Notes: generated by a model from the letters alone, not told the origin. DNA of 64,000 nt from Streptomyces novaecaesareae (GCF_000716875.1 NZ_JNWQ01000003.1:85166-149165), one strand, 5' to 3'. Counted from the stretch's first letter, positions 43,230 through 51,548 are shown. Program-made: numbers and translations.

Positions 43230-43742
43230 TCACGCCGCGTCCGCCGCGATCCGGGCCAGCACCCGCCCGCAGCGCCGGGCGAAGGCGCGTTGGGCGAGCG
43301 GGAGCAGCGGGCCGGCCAGCCGGGCGTACCGGGCGACGGGCCGGCTGAAGGCGGTGACGGAGAACCAGACCGCCTTGTCCGGCCCCATCTCGACCAGGAA
43401 GGTCTCCTCGCCGCGGGCCAGGTGGCCGTGCCGCGTTCCGTAGGTGAAGCCGTAGCGGTCCGGGCCGTCGACGGCGGCCAGCACCCGGTTCGGGGCCCCG
43501 GCACGCAGCGGGCCGACACCGATCGCGCAGTGGACGGCGACGCCGGGGGCCGCCTGGTCCGCGTCGGCGTCGATCCGGACGCCCGCCAGCCGGTGCATCC
43601 GCCAGCCGAGCAGGGCGGCTCCGGCGACCGTCAGCGCGGCGCGGCCGTGGCCGATCAGCGCCCGGTGCCGCAGGTGGTGGTAGCCGTCGGGCAGTGTGCC
43701 GGTGGCACTGGCGCCCTGTTCGGGGTAGCTGTAGTCGGTCAT
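43230..43742 (-). CDS. DUF1990 protein
   Basis: 170 residues, coupled to the upstream yndJ-like gene by an ATGA overlap. Motifs: DYSYPEQGASATGTLPDGYH, GVAVHCAIGVGPLRAGAPNR, YGFTYGTRHGHLARGEETFL and VWFSVTAFSRPVARYARLAG. These define DUF1990, an uncharacterised family commonly adjacent to YndJ-like membrane proteins. Confidence 0.82.
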   Translation of the reverse strand: MTDYSYPEQGASATGTLPDGYHHLRHRALIGHGRAALTVAGAALLGWRMHRLAGVRIDADADQAAPGVAVHCAIGVGPLRAGAPNRVLAAVDGPDRYGFTYGTRHGHLARGEETFLVEMGPDKAVWFSVTAFSRPVARYARLAGPLLPLAQRAFARRCGRVLARIAADAA

Positions 43743-44596
43743 CGGTGGGCCTCCGGGGTGTCGGTGCGGGGTGCGGTGAGTCGGCGCCAGGCGAGGAGGG
43801 CGCAGAGGGCGAAGCCGAGCGCGTTGCCGACGCCGTGGGTGGCGGCCATCCAGGTCAGGGTGGGGTGGGGGAGTCCGGCGGCCCGGCCGAGCGCCCACCA
43901 GAGGGCGAGCAGCATGGTGAGCGCGAGGACGGCCGAGGAGGCGGCGAGCAGCCGGGCGGTGGCGGCGTCGCCGGCCCGGGGGCGCAGCTCGCGCCAGGTG
44001 ACCAGGCCGACCAGCCACATTCCGGTGGCCAGCACGACCGCCCCGGCGAACTGCCACCAGGTGCCGAGGAAGTACCCGGCCAGCACCAGCAGCGTGCCCG
44101 CCGGGACGCTGAGCGCGGCGCAGCGGGCCGCGCGGGAGGCGGGGTCGGCGGTGCGGCAGACCAGCCCGGCGACCAGGGCGGCGGTGAAGCCGGCGTAGTG
44201 GAAGTGCGGGACGGTCAGCGCCAGGATGTGCGGCTCGAAGCCGAAGAGCGGGTAGCCGGAGCGCTCGGCGACCAGCGCGACCCCGGCGACGGAGGGCGCG
44301 GCGAGTGCGGTGAGCACGGCGACCTCGGCGGGGGCGAGCGAGCGGGTGCGGGCCAGTCGCAGCGGCGCGTGCAGGGCGATGGCCAGGGTGCCCAGGGCGT
44401 AGAGGCCGGCGTTGCCGGCGGCCAGGCCGCCGTGCGGCAGCCAGAGCGAGAGCGCGCCGGGTACGGCGGCGAGCGGCCAGAGCCGACGGATCCGGGCGAG
44501 TCCGGGTTCGTCGATCAGGGCGAGGCCGAGCGGGACGACGGCGCCCATGCCGAGCAGGACCAGCAGGTCCACCAGTTCCGTGGTGCCCTTTCCCAT
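43739..44596 (-). CDS. YndJ-like polytopic membrane protein
   Basis: 285 residues from ATG 44596 (GGGGGTG 9 nt upstream). Seven to nine hydrophobic segments cover most of the length (LVDLLVLLGMGAVVPLGLAL; LTVPHFHYAGFTAALVAGLV; MWLVGLVTWREL; TLTWMAATHGVGNALGFALC). The conserved HFHYAGF and HGxxNALGF motifs are typical of YndJ family proteins. Function unknown. Operon with DUF1990; two palindromes lie upstream. Confidence 0.82.
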   Translation of the reverse strand: MGKGTTELVDLLVLLGMGAVVPLGLALIDEPGLARIRRLWPLAAVPGALSLWLPHGGLAAGNAGLYALGTLAIALHAPLRLARTRSLAPAEVAVLTALAAPSVAGVALVAERSGYPLFGFEPHILALTVPHFHYAGFTAALVAGLVCRTADPASRAARCAALSVPAGTLLVLAGYFLGTWWQFAGAVVLATGMWLVGLVTWRELRPRAGDAATARLLAASSAVLALTMLLALWWALGRAAGLPHPTLTWMAATHGVGNALGFALCALLAWRRLTAPRTDTPEAHR

Positions 44597-44612
44597 GCCG
44601 GGCACACCCCCC

Positions 44613-44672
44613 TTGAACGTGTTCAAATGAGCTTCGCCGCCGACTCTACGCCGCCGACTTGAACGCGTTCAA
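44613..44672. promoter_or_regulatory. Operator pair between yndJ-like and DUF1876 genes
   Basis: TTGAACGTGTTCAA (44613-44626; one central mismatch) and TTGAACGCGTTCAA (44659-44672; perfect), centres 46 bp apart. They lie immediately upstream of the yndJ start and ~90 bp before the divergent DUF1876 gene. No regulator gene adjoins, so the binding protein is elsewhere. Confidence 0.6.
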
Positions 44673-44763
44673 CTTGTCTCCGGAGGCGGCCCCGAACCCG
44701 CTGCCTGGTGTTCACGTTGGGTGCGGCGCACTCTGGAGGGGTAACCGATGGAGGTGATCCGCC

Positions 44764-45033
44764 ATGCAGACTCTGGTCGGTTGGCACATCGAGATGGAGT
44801 TCCGTGAGGACGGTCCGCGGACCAGCGCCGCCGCCCTGCTCCGGCTCGGCGACGGAACCGAACTGCGTGCCCACGGCTACAGCAGCCGCCACCCCTCCGA
44901 CCCGGACCAGCTGCGGGTCGGCGAGGAGGTCGCGGGGGCCCGCGCGCTCAACGACCTCGCCTCGCAACTGCTCACCAAGGCCCACGGCGAGATCCAGGAG
45001 GTCAGCCCGGTCCCGACCCACCCGCTGACGTGA
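44764..45033 (+). CDS. DUF1876 (dsRBD-like) protein
   Basis: 89 residues; GGAGGTGAT precedes the ATG. It reads WHIEMEFREDGPRTSAAALL, LRAHGYSSRHPSDPDQLRVG, EEVAGARALNDLASQLL. DUF1876 is a small actinobacterial family with a double-stranded-RNA-binding-domain-like fold, often stress-induced; molecular function unknown. Overlaps the next small gene by GTGA. Confidence 0.85.
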   Translation: MQTLVGWHIEMEFREDGPRTSAAALLRLGDGTELRAHGYSSRHPSDPDQLRVGEEVAGARALNDLASQLLTKAHGEIQEVSPVPTHPLT

Positions 45034-45239
45034 CCACCGCGCGCCCCGGCGGCGACGGCACCGAACGCGAGCCGACGACCCGCCCCCGGATCCCGCTGAT
45101 CTGCCCGCGCTGCGGGCACGAGCAGCAGGTCGTGCCCGGCGGCCCGGAGCGGGCGGTCAAGGTCGTCCACGTCGGGACGGGCCGGGAGGCCTGCGAGCCC
45201 GGGGACCTGGCGCGGGCTCCGGACGACGACGGGCCCTGA
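45030..45239 (+). CDS. Small zinc-ribbon-like protein
   Basis: 69 residues, GTG start in a GTGA overlap with DUF1876. A single CPRCGHEQQVVPGG motif, a distant Cys (REACEPGD), and acidic ends. It could bind zinc. Support is the coupling and the cysteine pattern; it might also be a non-functional frame. Confidence 0.45.
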   Translation: MTTARPGGDGTEREPTTRPRIPLICPRCGHEQQVVPGGPERAVKVVHVGTGREACEPGDLARAPDDDGP

Positions 45240-45311
45240 GCCCTCCGGCCCGCAGCCCACCCTCGCAACGCGGAAGCGCAGAAACGAGGAAGCGCGAAGA
45301 CGCGGGAACGC

Positions 45312-45349
45312 CGAGTGCCGGGTCCGGCCCCAGCCGGCCCCGGCACTCG
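45312..45349. terminator. Terminator between convergent DUF1876 and PPOX genes
   Basis: Outer stem CGAGTGCCGG / CCGGCACTCG with an inner CCGGC-CCCA-GCCGG hairpin. It lies 72 bp after the plus-strand unit and 86 bp after the minus-strand PPOX stop, so it is probably bidirectional. Confidence 0.6.
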
Positions 45350-45435
45350 ACGGGCTCATCCGCGCGGGCCGAGCGCAGGCTCAGCGGCAGTGTGACCGCC
45401 AGCCGCCCCTCGGCTCACGCCGTCGGTTCACGCCC

Positions 45436-45876
45436 TCAGTTCACGCAGTACGTACCCGGCGGCTGCCACTCCGGCCCGACCAGCCGCTGCTCCAGCTCGT
45501 TGAGCGTGATCCGGATCCCGACCGTCCCGGCCAGCCCGAGCCGGAACCGGCTGCGGGCCAGCGCGATCAGCGCCGTCAGCCCGTACTTGTTGATCAGCTC
45601 GGTCCGGTAGCGCGCCGTCGCGTCGGCGTCGCAGAGCCGTGCGCGGGCCGGGAGGCTGCGGCCGGTCGGGCGCCCGTGGGCGTCGCAGGGGCCGATCAGC
45701 ACCCGGGAGTGGCGGCGGATCCGTTCGGCCTCGCCGGAGTGGGCCGGGGTCCAGATCCCGAGCGCCGTGCCGTCCGGCACCACCCAGAGCTGCGACTCCA
45801 GCCGGCTGCCGTCCTCGCCGAAGGTGGTCAGCAGGAGGTATCTGCTGTCGGCGAGCCGGTCGGTTCGGTGGTGCAC
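45436..45876 (-). CDS. PPOX-class F420-dependent (pyridoxamine oxidase-like) protein
   Basis: 146 residues from a GTG with GGGAGG 5 nt upstream. RYLLLTTFGEDGSRLESQLW, VVPDGTALGIWTPAHSGEAE, RIRRHSRVLIGPCDAHGRPT and the C-terminal strand GIRITLNELEQR match the PPOX F420 split-barrel family. It likely binds F420 or a flavin and reduces an unknown substrate. It lies 28 bp downstream of the qcrB-like gene and may be cotranscribed. Confidence 0.82.
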   Translation of the reverse strand: MHHRTDRLADSRYLLLTTFGEDGSRLESQLWVVPDGTALGIWTPAHSGEAERIRRHSRVLIGPCDAHGRPTGRSLPARARLCDADATARYRTELINKYGLTALIALARSRFRLGLAGTVGIRITLNELEQRLVGPEWQPPGTYCVN

Positions 45877-45904
45877 GATGTCCTCCCTCTGGCCTCGGGG
45901 CGGG

Positions 45905-47515
45905 TCAGTGCCCGTGGCCCTCGGTGATCTCGCGGTACTCCTCGGCGGTGGGCTTGGGGATCTGCGCGTGCTCGCCGTGGATCCCGCGGGACAGCCTGGC
46001 GCGGGTGCGGGTGAGCACTCCTGCCGGGCGGGCCACTCCATTCTCGTCGACGGGGGCGGGCAGTTCGAGGGGGCGGGGCTGCTCGTGTGCCGTGAGCCGG
46101 TGGAGTTCGGCGGGCGTGAGCCCGGCGTGCAGCTCGGTGAACTCGCCGTGCGGCAGGCGCTTGATGACGCCGGTCTCGCGGCCGTGCAGCACCTTGTCGC
46201 GGTCCCGGCGCTGGAGTCCGAGGCACCACCGCTTGGTCACGACGAACACGACCACCGGGACGACGAAGGCGCCGGCCCGCACCGCGTACGTGATGGTGTT
46301 GAGCGACAGGTGCAGATGGGTGGCGATGAGGTCGTTGCCGCCGCCCGCGAGCATCACCAGGTAGAGGCTGATCCAGGCGGCGCCGAGCGCGGTGCGCACG
46401 GGCGCGTTGCGCGGCCGGTCGAGCAGGTGGTGCTCGCGCGTGTCGTCGGTCACCCAGCTCTCCACGAAGGGGTAGACCGCGATCGCGAACAGGATCACCG
46501 GGAACAGCAGGAAGGGGATCAGCACCCCGAGGTTGAGGGTGTGGCCCCACAGCCCGATCTCCCAGCCGGGCATCACGCGGATCAGGCCCTCGGCGAAGCC
46601 CATGTACCAGTCCGGCTGGGCGTCGGTGGACACCTGGTCCGGGCGGTACGGGCCGTACGACCAGATCGGGTTGACGGTCGCGATCGCCGACACCAGCGCG
46701 ATGATGCCGAAGACCAGGAAGAAGAACCCGCCGGCCTTGGCCATGTAGACCGGCATCAGCGGCATGCCGACGACGTTCTTCTCGGTCCGGCCGGGGCCCG
46801 CCCACTGGGTGTGCTTGTGGTAGAAGACCAGGATCAGGTGCGCCACCAGCAGCCCGAGCATGATGCCGGGGATCAGCAGCACGTGGATGGTGAAGAACCG
46901 CGGGATGATGTCGTGCCCGGGGAACTCCCCGCCGAACAGGAACATCTGGATGTACGTGCCGACGAGCGGTACGGCCAGCAGCACGCCCTCGATGAACCGG
47001 ATGCCGGTGCCGGACAGCAGGTCGTCGGGCAGCGAGTAGCCGAAGAAGCCGTCCAGCATGCCGAGGAAGAGCAGCAGGAAGCCGAAGAGCCAGTTGATCT
47101 CGCGCGGCTTGCGGAACGCGCCCGTGAAGAACACCCGCATCATGTGCACGAACATGGCCGCGACGAAGACGATCGCCGCCCAGTGGTGGATCTGACGGAT
47201 CAGCAGACCGCCGCGCACCTCGAAGCTGATGTCCACGGTGGAGGCGTAGGCCTCCGACATCCCGATGCCCTTGAGCGGCACGTACGAGCCGTCGTAGACG
47301 ACCTCGCCCATGCTCGGCTTGAAGAACAGGGTCAGGTAGACGCCGGTCAGGATGATGATCAGGAAGGTGTAGAGGCAGATCTCGCCCAGCATGAAGGACC
47401 AGTGGTCCGGGAAGATCTTCCGCAGGTTGGCCCTGGCCAGGGTGTAGATCCCCAGCCGGCCGTCCGCCCAGTCGGCGGCCCGCTGCCCCCGCCCTGGGCT
47501 CTGTTTCCGGGTCAT
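45905..47515 (-). CDS. Cytochrome b subunit of bc1 complex (QcrB paralogue), stand-alone
   Basis: 536 residues; the ATG at 47515 follows GAGGTG. The cytochrome b core has heme-ligand histidines in RQIHHWAAIVF, HMMRVFFTGAFRKPREINW, FFTIHVLLIPG and LVFYHKHTQWAGPGR. A long actinobacterial C-terminal extension follows. QcrB passes electrons from menaquinol to the c-type cytochrome. In actinomycetes qcrB normally follows qcrC-qcrA and cox genes; none are here, so this is a second, isolated copy that must pair with subunits encoded elsewhere. Confidence 0.88.
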   Translation of the reverse strand: MTRKQSPGRGQRAADWADGRLGIYTLARANLRKIFPDHWSFMLGEICLYTFLIIILTGVYLTLFFKPSMGEVVYDGSYVPLKGIGMSEAYASTVDISFEVRGGLLIRQIHHWAAIVFVAAMFVHMMRVFFTGAFRKPREINWLFGFLLLFLGMLDGFFGYSLPDDLLSGTGIRFIEGVLLAVPLVGTYIQMFLFGGEFPGHDIIPRFFTIHVLLIPGIMLGLLVAHLILVFYHKHTQWAGPGRTEKNVVGMPLMPVYMAKAGGFFFLVFGIIALVSAIATVNPIWSYGPYRPDQVSTDAQPDWYMGFAEGLIRVMPGWEIGLWGHTLNLGVLIPFLLFPVILFAIAVYPFVESWVTDDTREHHLLDRPRNAPVRTALGAAWISLYLVMLAGGGNDLIATHLHLSLNTITYAVRAGAFVVPVVVFVVTKRWCLGLQRRDRDKVLHGRETGVIKRLPHGEFTELHAGLTPAELHRLTAHEQPRPLELPAPVDENGVARPAGVLTRTRARLSRGIHGEHAQIPKPTAEEYREITEGHGH

Positions 47516-47538
47516 GTGCACGCACCTCGGTCCGAAGA

Positions 47539-47596
47539 AAACGGGGAGATGCCCCCGTTTCGTACTGGCGCCCACCTTAATCGGGGAGTGATCCCC
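47539..47596. promoter_or_regulatory. Palindromes in the leader/promoter of the qcrB paralogue
   Basis: AAACGGGG-AGATGC-CCCCGTTT (47539-47560) lies just upstream of the start codon, and CGGGGA-GTGA-TCCCC ends at 47596. The second resembles the CGGGGA-N5-TCCCCG pair upstream of tetR (50246-50299) but has a 4-nt spacer. It could be a TetR target or an mRNA hairpin. Confidence 0.4.
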
Positions 47597-47701
47597 ACTT
47601 CTACTCGGGGTGCCGTGGACCGGGGTGCCACCGGCCGACGTGCCGTAGTCCGGGGCCGGGGCCGGGGCCGGGTGTCACCGACCGGGGCCCGGAAACGGCG
47701 A

Positions 47702-47739
47702 GCGGCCCGCCCGGTGTCGTGAAACACCGGACGGGCCGC
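47702..47739. terminator. Terminator of the efflux gene
   Basis: GCGGCCCG, C·A mismatch, CCGGTGT, 6-nt loop, ACACCGG, CGGGCCGC. A 15-bp interrupted stem 34 bp beyond the DHA2 transporter stop on the minus strand. Confidence 0.7.
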
Positions 47740-47773
47740 GTACGCACCCGAGTGGCCCCGAGGGCCCGTGGCG

Positions 47774-49306
47774 TCAGTGCACCAGCACCGGCACCTCGTC
47801 GCTCTTCGCGGCGCCCTCGCCGGCGCCCGCACCCGCCGCGCCGGGCCGGCCGGCGTTGATGAAGGTGAAGGCGACCGCGGCGGCCGCCACCAGGATCCCG
47901 AAGGACACCCAGATCGCGGTCGAGAAGCCGTGCACCATGCCCTGGAACTGCAGCGCCTTGGCGGCCTCCGGGGAGGCGGTGGCCGCGGCGGTGACGTGCG
48001 AGGCCAGCCAGCTGGTGGTGGCGCTCGCCGCGATGGTGTTCAGCAGCGCGGTGCCGATGGCGCCGCCGACCTGCTGCGAGGTGTTGACCATCGCGGAGGC
48101 CACGCCCGCGTCGCGCGGCTGGACGCCGTGCGTGGCGAGGCTCATGGCCGGCATGAACGCGGAGCCCATGCCGAGGCCCATCAGGATCAGGCCGGGCAGG
48201 ATCAGCGCCGGGTAGGAGGTGTCCAGGCCGATGTGGGTCAGCAGGAACATGCCGATCGAGGCGACCAGGAAGCCGGGTGCCATCAGGTAGCGCGCCGGGA
48301 CCCGGGTCATCAGCCGGGCGCCGATCTGGGTCGAGCCGGTGATCATGCCCGCCACCATCGGCAGGAAGGCCACACCGGTCAGCACCGGGCTGTAGCCGAG
48401 CACGATCTGCAGGTAGTAGGTCAGGAAGAGGAACAGACCGAACATCCCGATCACGGCCATGCCCAGCGACAGGTACACCCCGCCGCGGTTGCGGTCCAGC
48501 ACCACGCGCAGCGGCAGCAGCGGGGCCTTGACCTTGAGCTCCACGGCCACGAAGGCGGCGAGCAGCACGGCAGCCGCGGCGAACAGGCCCAGGGTGCTGC
48601 CGGCCGTCCAGCCGCTGGACTCGGCCCGGGTGAAGCCGTAGACCAGGGAGACCAGGCCGGTGGTCACCAGCAGCACGCCGGGAACGTCCAGACGGTTGCG
48701 GTTGCGGCCCTCGGCCGGCTCGCGGATCACCATGACGGCGCCGACGGCGGCCACGATGGCGAACGGGATGTTGACGAAGAAGGTCCAGCGCCAGTTCATG
48801 TACTCGGTCAGCAGGCCGCCGAGGATGAGGCCGATGGCGCCACCGCCACCGGCGATCGCACCGTAGATGCCGAAGGCCTTGGCGCGCTCCTTGGCCTCGG
48901 TGAAGGTCACCGCGAGCAGCGACAGCGCGGCCGGGGCGAGCAGTGCGCCGAACACGCCCTGCAGGGCGCGGGCGCCGAGCAGCATCGCGGTGTTGGCCGC
49001 GGCGCCGCCGAGCGCGGAGGCGAGGGCGAAGCCGGTCAGGCCGACGATGAACGTCCGCTTGCGGCCCCACAGGTCCGCGATCCGGCCGCCGAACAGCAGC
49101 AGGCCGCCGAAGGCCAGCGCGTAGGCGGTGATCACCCACTGGCGGTTGCCGTCGGTGATGCCCAGGTCCCGCTGTGCGGAGGGCAGGGCGATGTTCACGA
49201 TGGTCGCGTCGAGGACGACCATCAGCTGGGCGAGGCCGATGAATATCAGCGCCTTCCAGCGCCGGGGATCGGGCAGCGTCGCCGGTCGGGCGTCGGTTAC
49301 AGGCAT
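47774..49306 (-). CDS. DHA2-family (EmrB/QacA) MFS drug efflux transporter
   Basis: 510 residues with ~14 hydrophobic spans. Motif D1/1 LVVLDATIVNIALPSAQRDL is followed by WVITAYALAFGGLLLFGGRI and ADLWGRKRTFIVGLTGFALA (motif A); motif C-like sequence is GAIAGGGGAIGLILGGLLTE; NWRWTFFVNIPFAIVAAVG follows. It exports lipophilic compounds by proton antiport. It lies 235 bp downstream of tetR on the same strand, the standard repressor/efflux pair. Confidence 0.9.
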   Translation of the reverse strand: MPVTDARPATLPDPRRWKALIFIGLAQLMVVLDATIVNIALPSAQRDLGITDGNRQWVITAYALAFGGLLLFGGRIADLWGRKRTFIVGLTGFALASALGGAAANTAMLLGARALQGVFGALLAPAALSLLAVTFTEAKERAKAFGIYGAIAGGGGAIGLILGGLLTEYMNWRWTFFVNIPFAIVAAVGAVMVIREPAEGRNRNRLDVPGVLLVTTGLVSLVYGFTRAESSGWTAGSTLGLFAAAAVLLAAFVAVELKVKAPLLPLRVVLDRNRGGVYLSLGMAVIGMFGLFLFLTYYLQIVLGYSPVLTGVAFLPMVAGMITGSTQIGARLMTRVPARYLMAPGFLVASIGMFLLTHIGLDTSYPALILPGLILMGLGMGSAFMPAMSLATHGVQPRDAGVASAMVNTSQQVGGAIGTALLNTIAASATTSWLASHVTAAATASPEAAKALQFQGMVHGFSTAIWVSFGILVAAAAVAFTFINAGRPGAAGAGAGEGAAKSDEVPVLVH

Positions 49307-49541
49307 GGGGGTACTCACTTCACGGTGCGTGGTGTGCGTGAAAACGGTCGACTGCCGTACGGGAACGGCTGGTCGCCGTACGGTGAAGAAGCGTGCTGGG
49401 AAAGCGTGTTGGAGCGGTGTGGCGGAACGCCGCGTCAGAACAGCGTGTCGGAACGGCGAGTCGAAGGCGTGTGCAGGCGCGCCGGGGCGGCGCCGGCCGG
49501 TCAGTGCCGGTGGTCGGTCGGTTCTGGGGTCGGTGCTCGGA

Positions 49542-50222
49542 TCAGTTCTGGGGCTGGAAGTCCTCGAAGGTCGCCGCCCGGCCGGGCAGCACCGAAGGGG
49601 CCGGCGCACGCATGCCGTCCAGGAACAGCTGCAGGTGCCGGTGGACGAACCCCTCCAGCAGGCTGCAGGAGGTACCCGGCAGCGGCCGGGTCAGCTGGCC
49701 CATCGCGATGAACAGGTCGCCGTGGTCGACGTCCGGCCGCAGTTCGCCCGCGGCCCGGGCGCGCTCCATCAGTCCGCTCACGGCGGACCGCAGGCGCTCT
49801 CGGACCTCGGTCAACTCCGGGTCGTACGGGTCGACATGGCTGGTGAACAACGGACAGAGTCCGCCGACCTTCTCCGCGACGGCCGCGTGCGCGAACCGCT
49901 GCAGAGCGTCGAACGGGCCACCGCCGTCAGGGGTGTCCGCCTCCACCGTCGCCGTCTCGGCGAGGGCCAGGATGCGGTTCTTGACGAGCAGTGCCACCTC
50001 GCGGATCAGCGCCATCCGGTCCGGGAAGTTCCGGTACAAGGTGGCATTGCCGACCCCCGCCCGCTTCGCGATCTCGTCCAGCGGCACATCCGCACCGTGC
50101 TCGACGAACGCGTCCCGGGCCGCCAGTACGATCCGCTCCCGGTTCCGGCTCGCGTCGGCACGCAACTTCGGCGTGCGGACGCTCCCCGCGGGACGGACCG
50201 ACTCAGCGGCTGCGGTGGTCAC
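49542..50222 (-). CDS. TetR-family repressor
   Basis: 226 residues. After a leader, the TetR helix-turn-helix is RIVLAARDAFVEHGADVPLD then EIAKRAGVGNATLYRNFPDR. The ligand domain has SSLLEGFVHRHLQLFLDGM near the end. Two CGGGGA-N5-TCCCCG palindromes lie 24-78 bp upstream of its start and are the likely autoregulatory operators. The downstream DHA2 transporter is the predicted target. Confidence 0.9.
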   Translation of the reverse strand: MTTAAAESVRPAGSVRTPKLRADASRNRERIVLAARDAFVEHGADVPLDEIAKRAGVGNATLYRNFPDRMALIREVALLVKNRILALAETATVEADTPDGGGPFDALQRFAHAAVAEKVGGLCPLFTSHVDPYDPELTEVRERLRSAVSGLMERARAAGELRPDVDHGDLFIAMGQLTRPLPGTSCSLLEGFVHRHLQLFLDGMRAPAPSVLPGRAATFEDFQPQN

Positions 50223-50245
50223 GACGACTACTCCCTCATAGTACC

Positions 50246-50299
50246 GGGGAACTTCTCCCCGCTTCTGCCAATGTAATCGGAAACGGGGAATCCGTCCCC
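50246..50299. promoter_or_regulatory. Two TetR-type operators
   Basis: GGGGAACTTCTCCCC (50246-50260) and GGGGAATCCGTCCCC (50285-50299). Both extend to CGGGGA-N5-TCCCCG; centres are 39 bp apart. Position and symmetry fit dimer sites of the adjacent TetR protein. Confidence 0.6.
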
Positions 50300-50314
50300 G
50301 GAATTTCCTCCCCG

Positions 50315-50334
50315 GATGTGACCTGGGTCACATC
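50315..50334. promoter_or_regulatory. Perfect 20-bp palindrome, CRP-like
   Basis: GATGTGACCTGGGTCACATC matches the CRP/FNR-type pattern TGTGA-N6-TCACA exactly. It overlaps the stop codon of the minus-strand marR gene and sits ~93 bp upstream of tetR. It could be a Crp site for tetR, or a marR terminator stem. Confidence 0.5.
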
Positions 50335-50867
50335 TCCGGGTCGTCGGCGCCCGTCGAGCCGGGGTCCGTCGAGCCGGGGTCCGTCGAGCCGGGGTCCGTC
50401 GAGCCGGGTTCCGCCCCGGGGTCCGCGCCGAGGTTGCGCTCCAGCCGTCCCAGCAGGCGGGCCAGGGTGGCCCGGTCGGCCTCGTCCAGTCCGGCCAGGG
50501 TGATCGCCTCCAGCTCCCGCCAGGACTGCGCGACCTGGTCGCGCAGCGCGCAGGCTGCCGCCGTCGCCTCGACCACCACGGCCCGCCGGTCGGTCTCGCT
50601 GCGCCGGCGCCGCAGGAACCCCGCCTGCTCCAGGCGCTGCACCATCCGGGTGACGGTGGAGGCGTCCACGCCCAGCTCGTCGATCAGAGCGGCCTGCGGC
50701 TGCGGCCCGCGCTCCCAGAGCAGCATCATCAGCAGCTCCTGCCCGGCGTGCAGGCCGTGGGGGCGCAGCAGGCGCTCGGCGTTGGCCCGGTGCAGCCGGG
50801 AGACCCGGGCGATGGCCTGGCTGGTGCCGCCCGCCTCGGCGAGGGGCTGGTTCCGTGAATCGCGCAC
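50328..50867 (-). CDS. MarR-family regulator with repeat tail
   Basis: 179 residues from a GTG at 50867. Winged helix: LHAGQELLMMLLWERGPQPQ, ALIDELGVDASTVTRMVQRL, EQAGFLRRRRSETDRRAVVV. The tail is GSTDPGSTDPGSTDPGST, encoded by four 15-bp repeats (50353-50411) ending in DDPEM. TACAAT (complement of 50874-50879) lies 6 bp upstream of the GTG with no Shine-Dalgarno, so the transcript is probably leaderless. Divergent from the AtaL-like gene with a palindrome pair between. Confidence 0.85.
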   Translation of the reverse strand: MRDSRNQPLAEAGGTSQAIARVSRLHRANAERLLRPHGLHAGQELLMMLLWERGPQPQAALIDELGVDASTVTRMVQRLEQAGFLRRRRSETDRRAVVVEATAAACALRDQVAQSWRELEAITLAGLDEADRATLARLLGRLERNLGADPGAEPGSTDPGSTDPGSTDPGSTGADDPEM

Positions 50868-50873
50868 GCGGTC

Positions 50874-50879
50874 ATTGTA
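50874..50879 (-). promoter_or_regulatory. -10 box for leaderless marR transcript
   Basis: TACAAT on the minus strand, ending 6 nt before the GTG at 50867. A start site at the GTG itself would make the mRNA leaderless, common in actinomycetes. Confidence 0.45.
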
Positions 50880-50941
50880 TGGGCAAGCACTTGGCATCCA
50901 TCTGCGGTATCCCCTTGCGCCGACTGGGTCGGAGGCGTTTA

Positions 50942-50975
50942 CTTGGCCGCGCAAGCAAAATGATTGGCCGGGCAA
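50942..50975. promoter_or_regulatory. Operator pair between marR and the AtaL-like gene
   Basis: CTTGGCCGCGCAAG (50942-50955) and TTGGCCGGGCAA (50964-50975), centres 21 bp apart (two helical turns). A related half-dyad CAAGCACTTG occurs near 50884, close to the marR -10. They fit MarR-dimer sites controlling both divergent genes. Confidence 0.55.
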
Positions 50976-51012
50976 GTAAGTGCCCGTGCCGAGCCGAACA
51001 GGGGAGCCAGCC

Positions 51013-51462
51013 ATGCGAGTCGTCAGCCAGACCGTGCGCGTCAACGACCCGGCCGACCAGGACGAGGTCAAGCTCACCCGGGACGACGTCTGGGCGGGCC
51101 TGCAGCGCAAGGCCGAGAACGCCGTCCCCTTCGTCGCCGCGATGGACGAGTGCACCGTCCTGGAGCGCACCGAGAACGGCCTGGTCCGCGAGGTGGTCTT
51201 CCACGGCGAGCGGGTCCGCGAGGAGATCGTCTTCCACCCCAAGGCCCGGGTCAGCTTCTTCCGCGAGGACGAGGCCGCGACCTGGGTGATCCACAACGAC
51301 ATCGACGAGGACGAGAACGGCCTCACCCTCACCTTCCGCGGCGAACTCGACCTCGGCGGCGGCGAGGCCGAGGACGCCGCCGCCGACCGCATGCACGCCG
51401 GCTACCTCCTCGCCCTCCAGACCACCCTCAAGCTCTCCCGCGAGGCCGTCCGGAACGCGTGA
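51013..51462 (+). CDS. AtaL-like SRPBCC protein (DUF1857)
   Basis: 149 residues; the ATG follows GGGGAG. VWAGLQRKAENAVPFVAAMD, ECTVLERTENGLVREVVFHG, VREEIVFHPKARVSFFRED, NDIDEDENGLTLTFRGELDL match the START/Bet v1-like AtaL family. Such proteins bind hydrophobic ligands. Divergent from the marR gene and probably its target. Confidence 0.82.
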   Translation: MRVVSQTVRVNDPADQDEVKLTRDDVWAGLQRKAENAVPFVAAMDECTVLERTENGLVREVVFHGERVREEIVFHPKARVSFFREDEAATWVIHNDIDEDENGLTLTFRGELDLGGGEAEDAAADRMHAGYLLALQTTLKLSREAVRNA

Positions 51463-51548
51463 TCCCAGCAGGACCGCCGGACGGCCCGTAACCACCCACC
51501 GGTGCGATCGTTCGCACGATGGGACGTCCGGACGAAGGAGCAAGGCCC

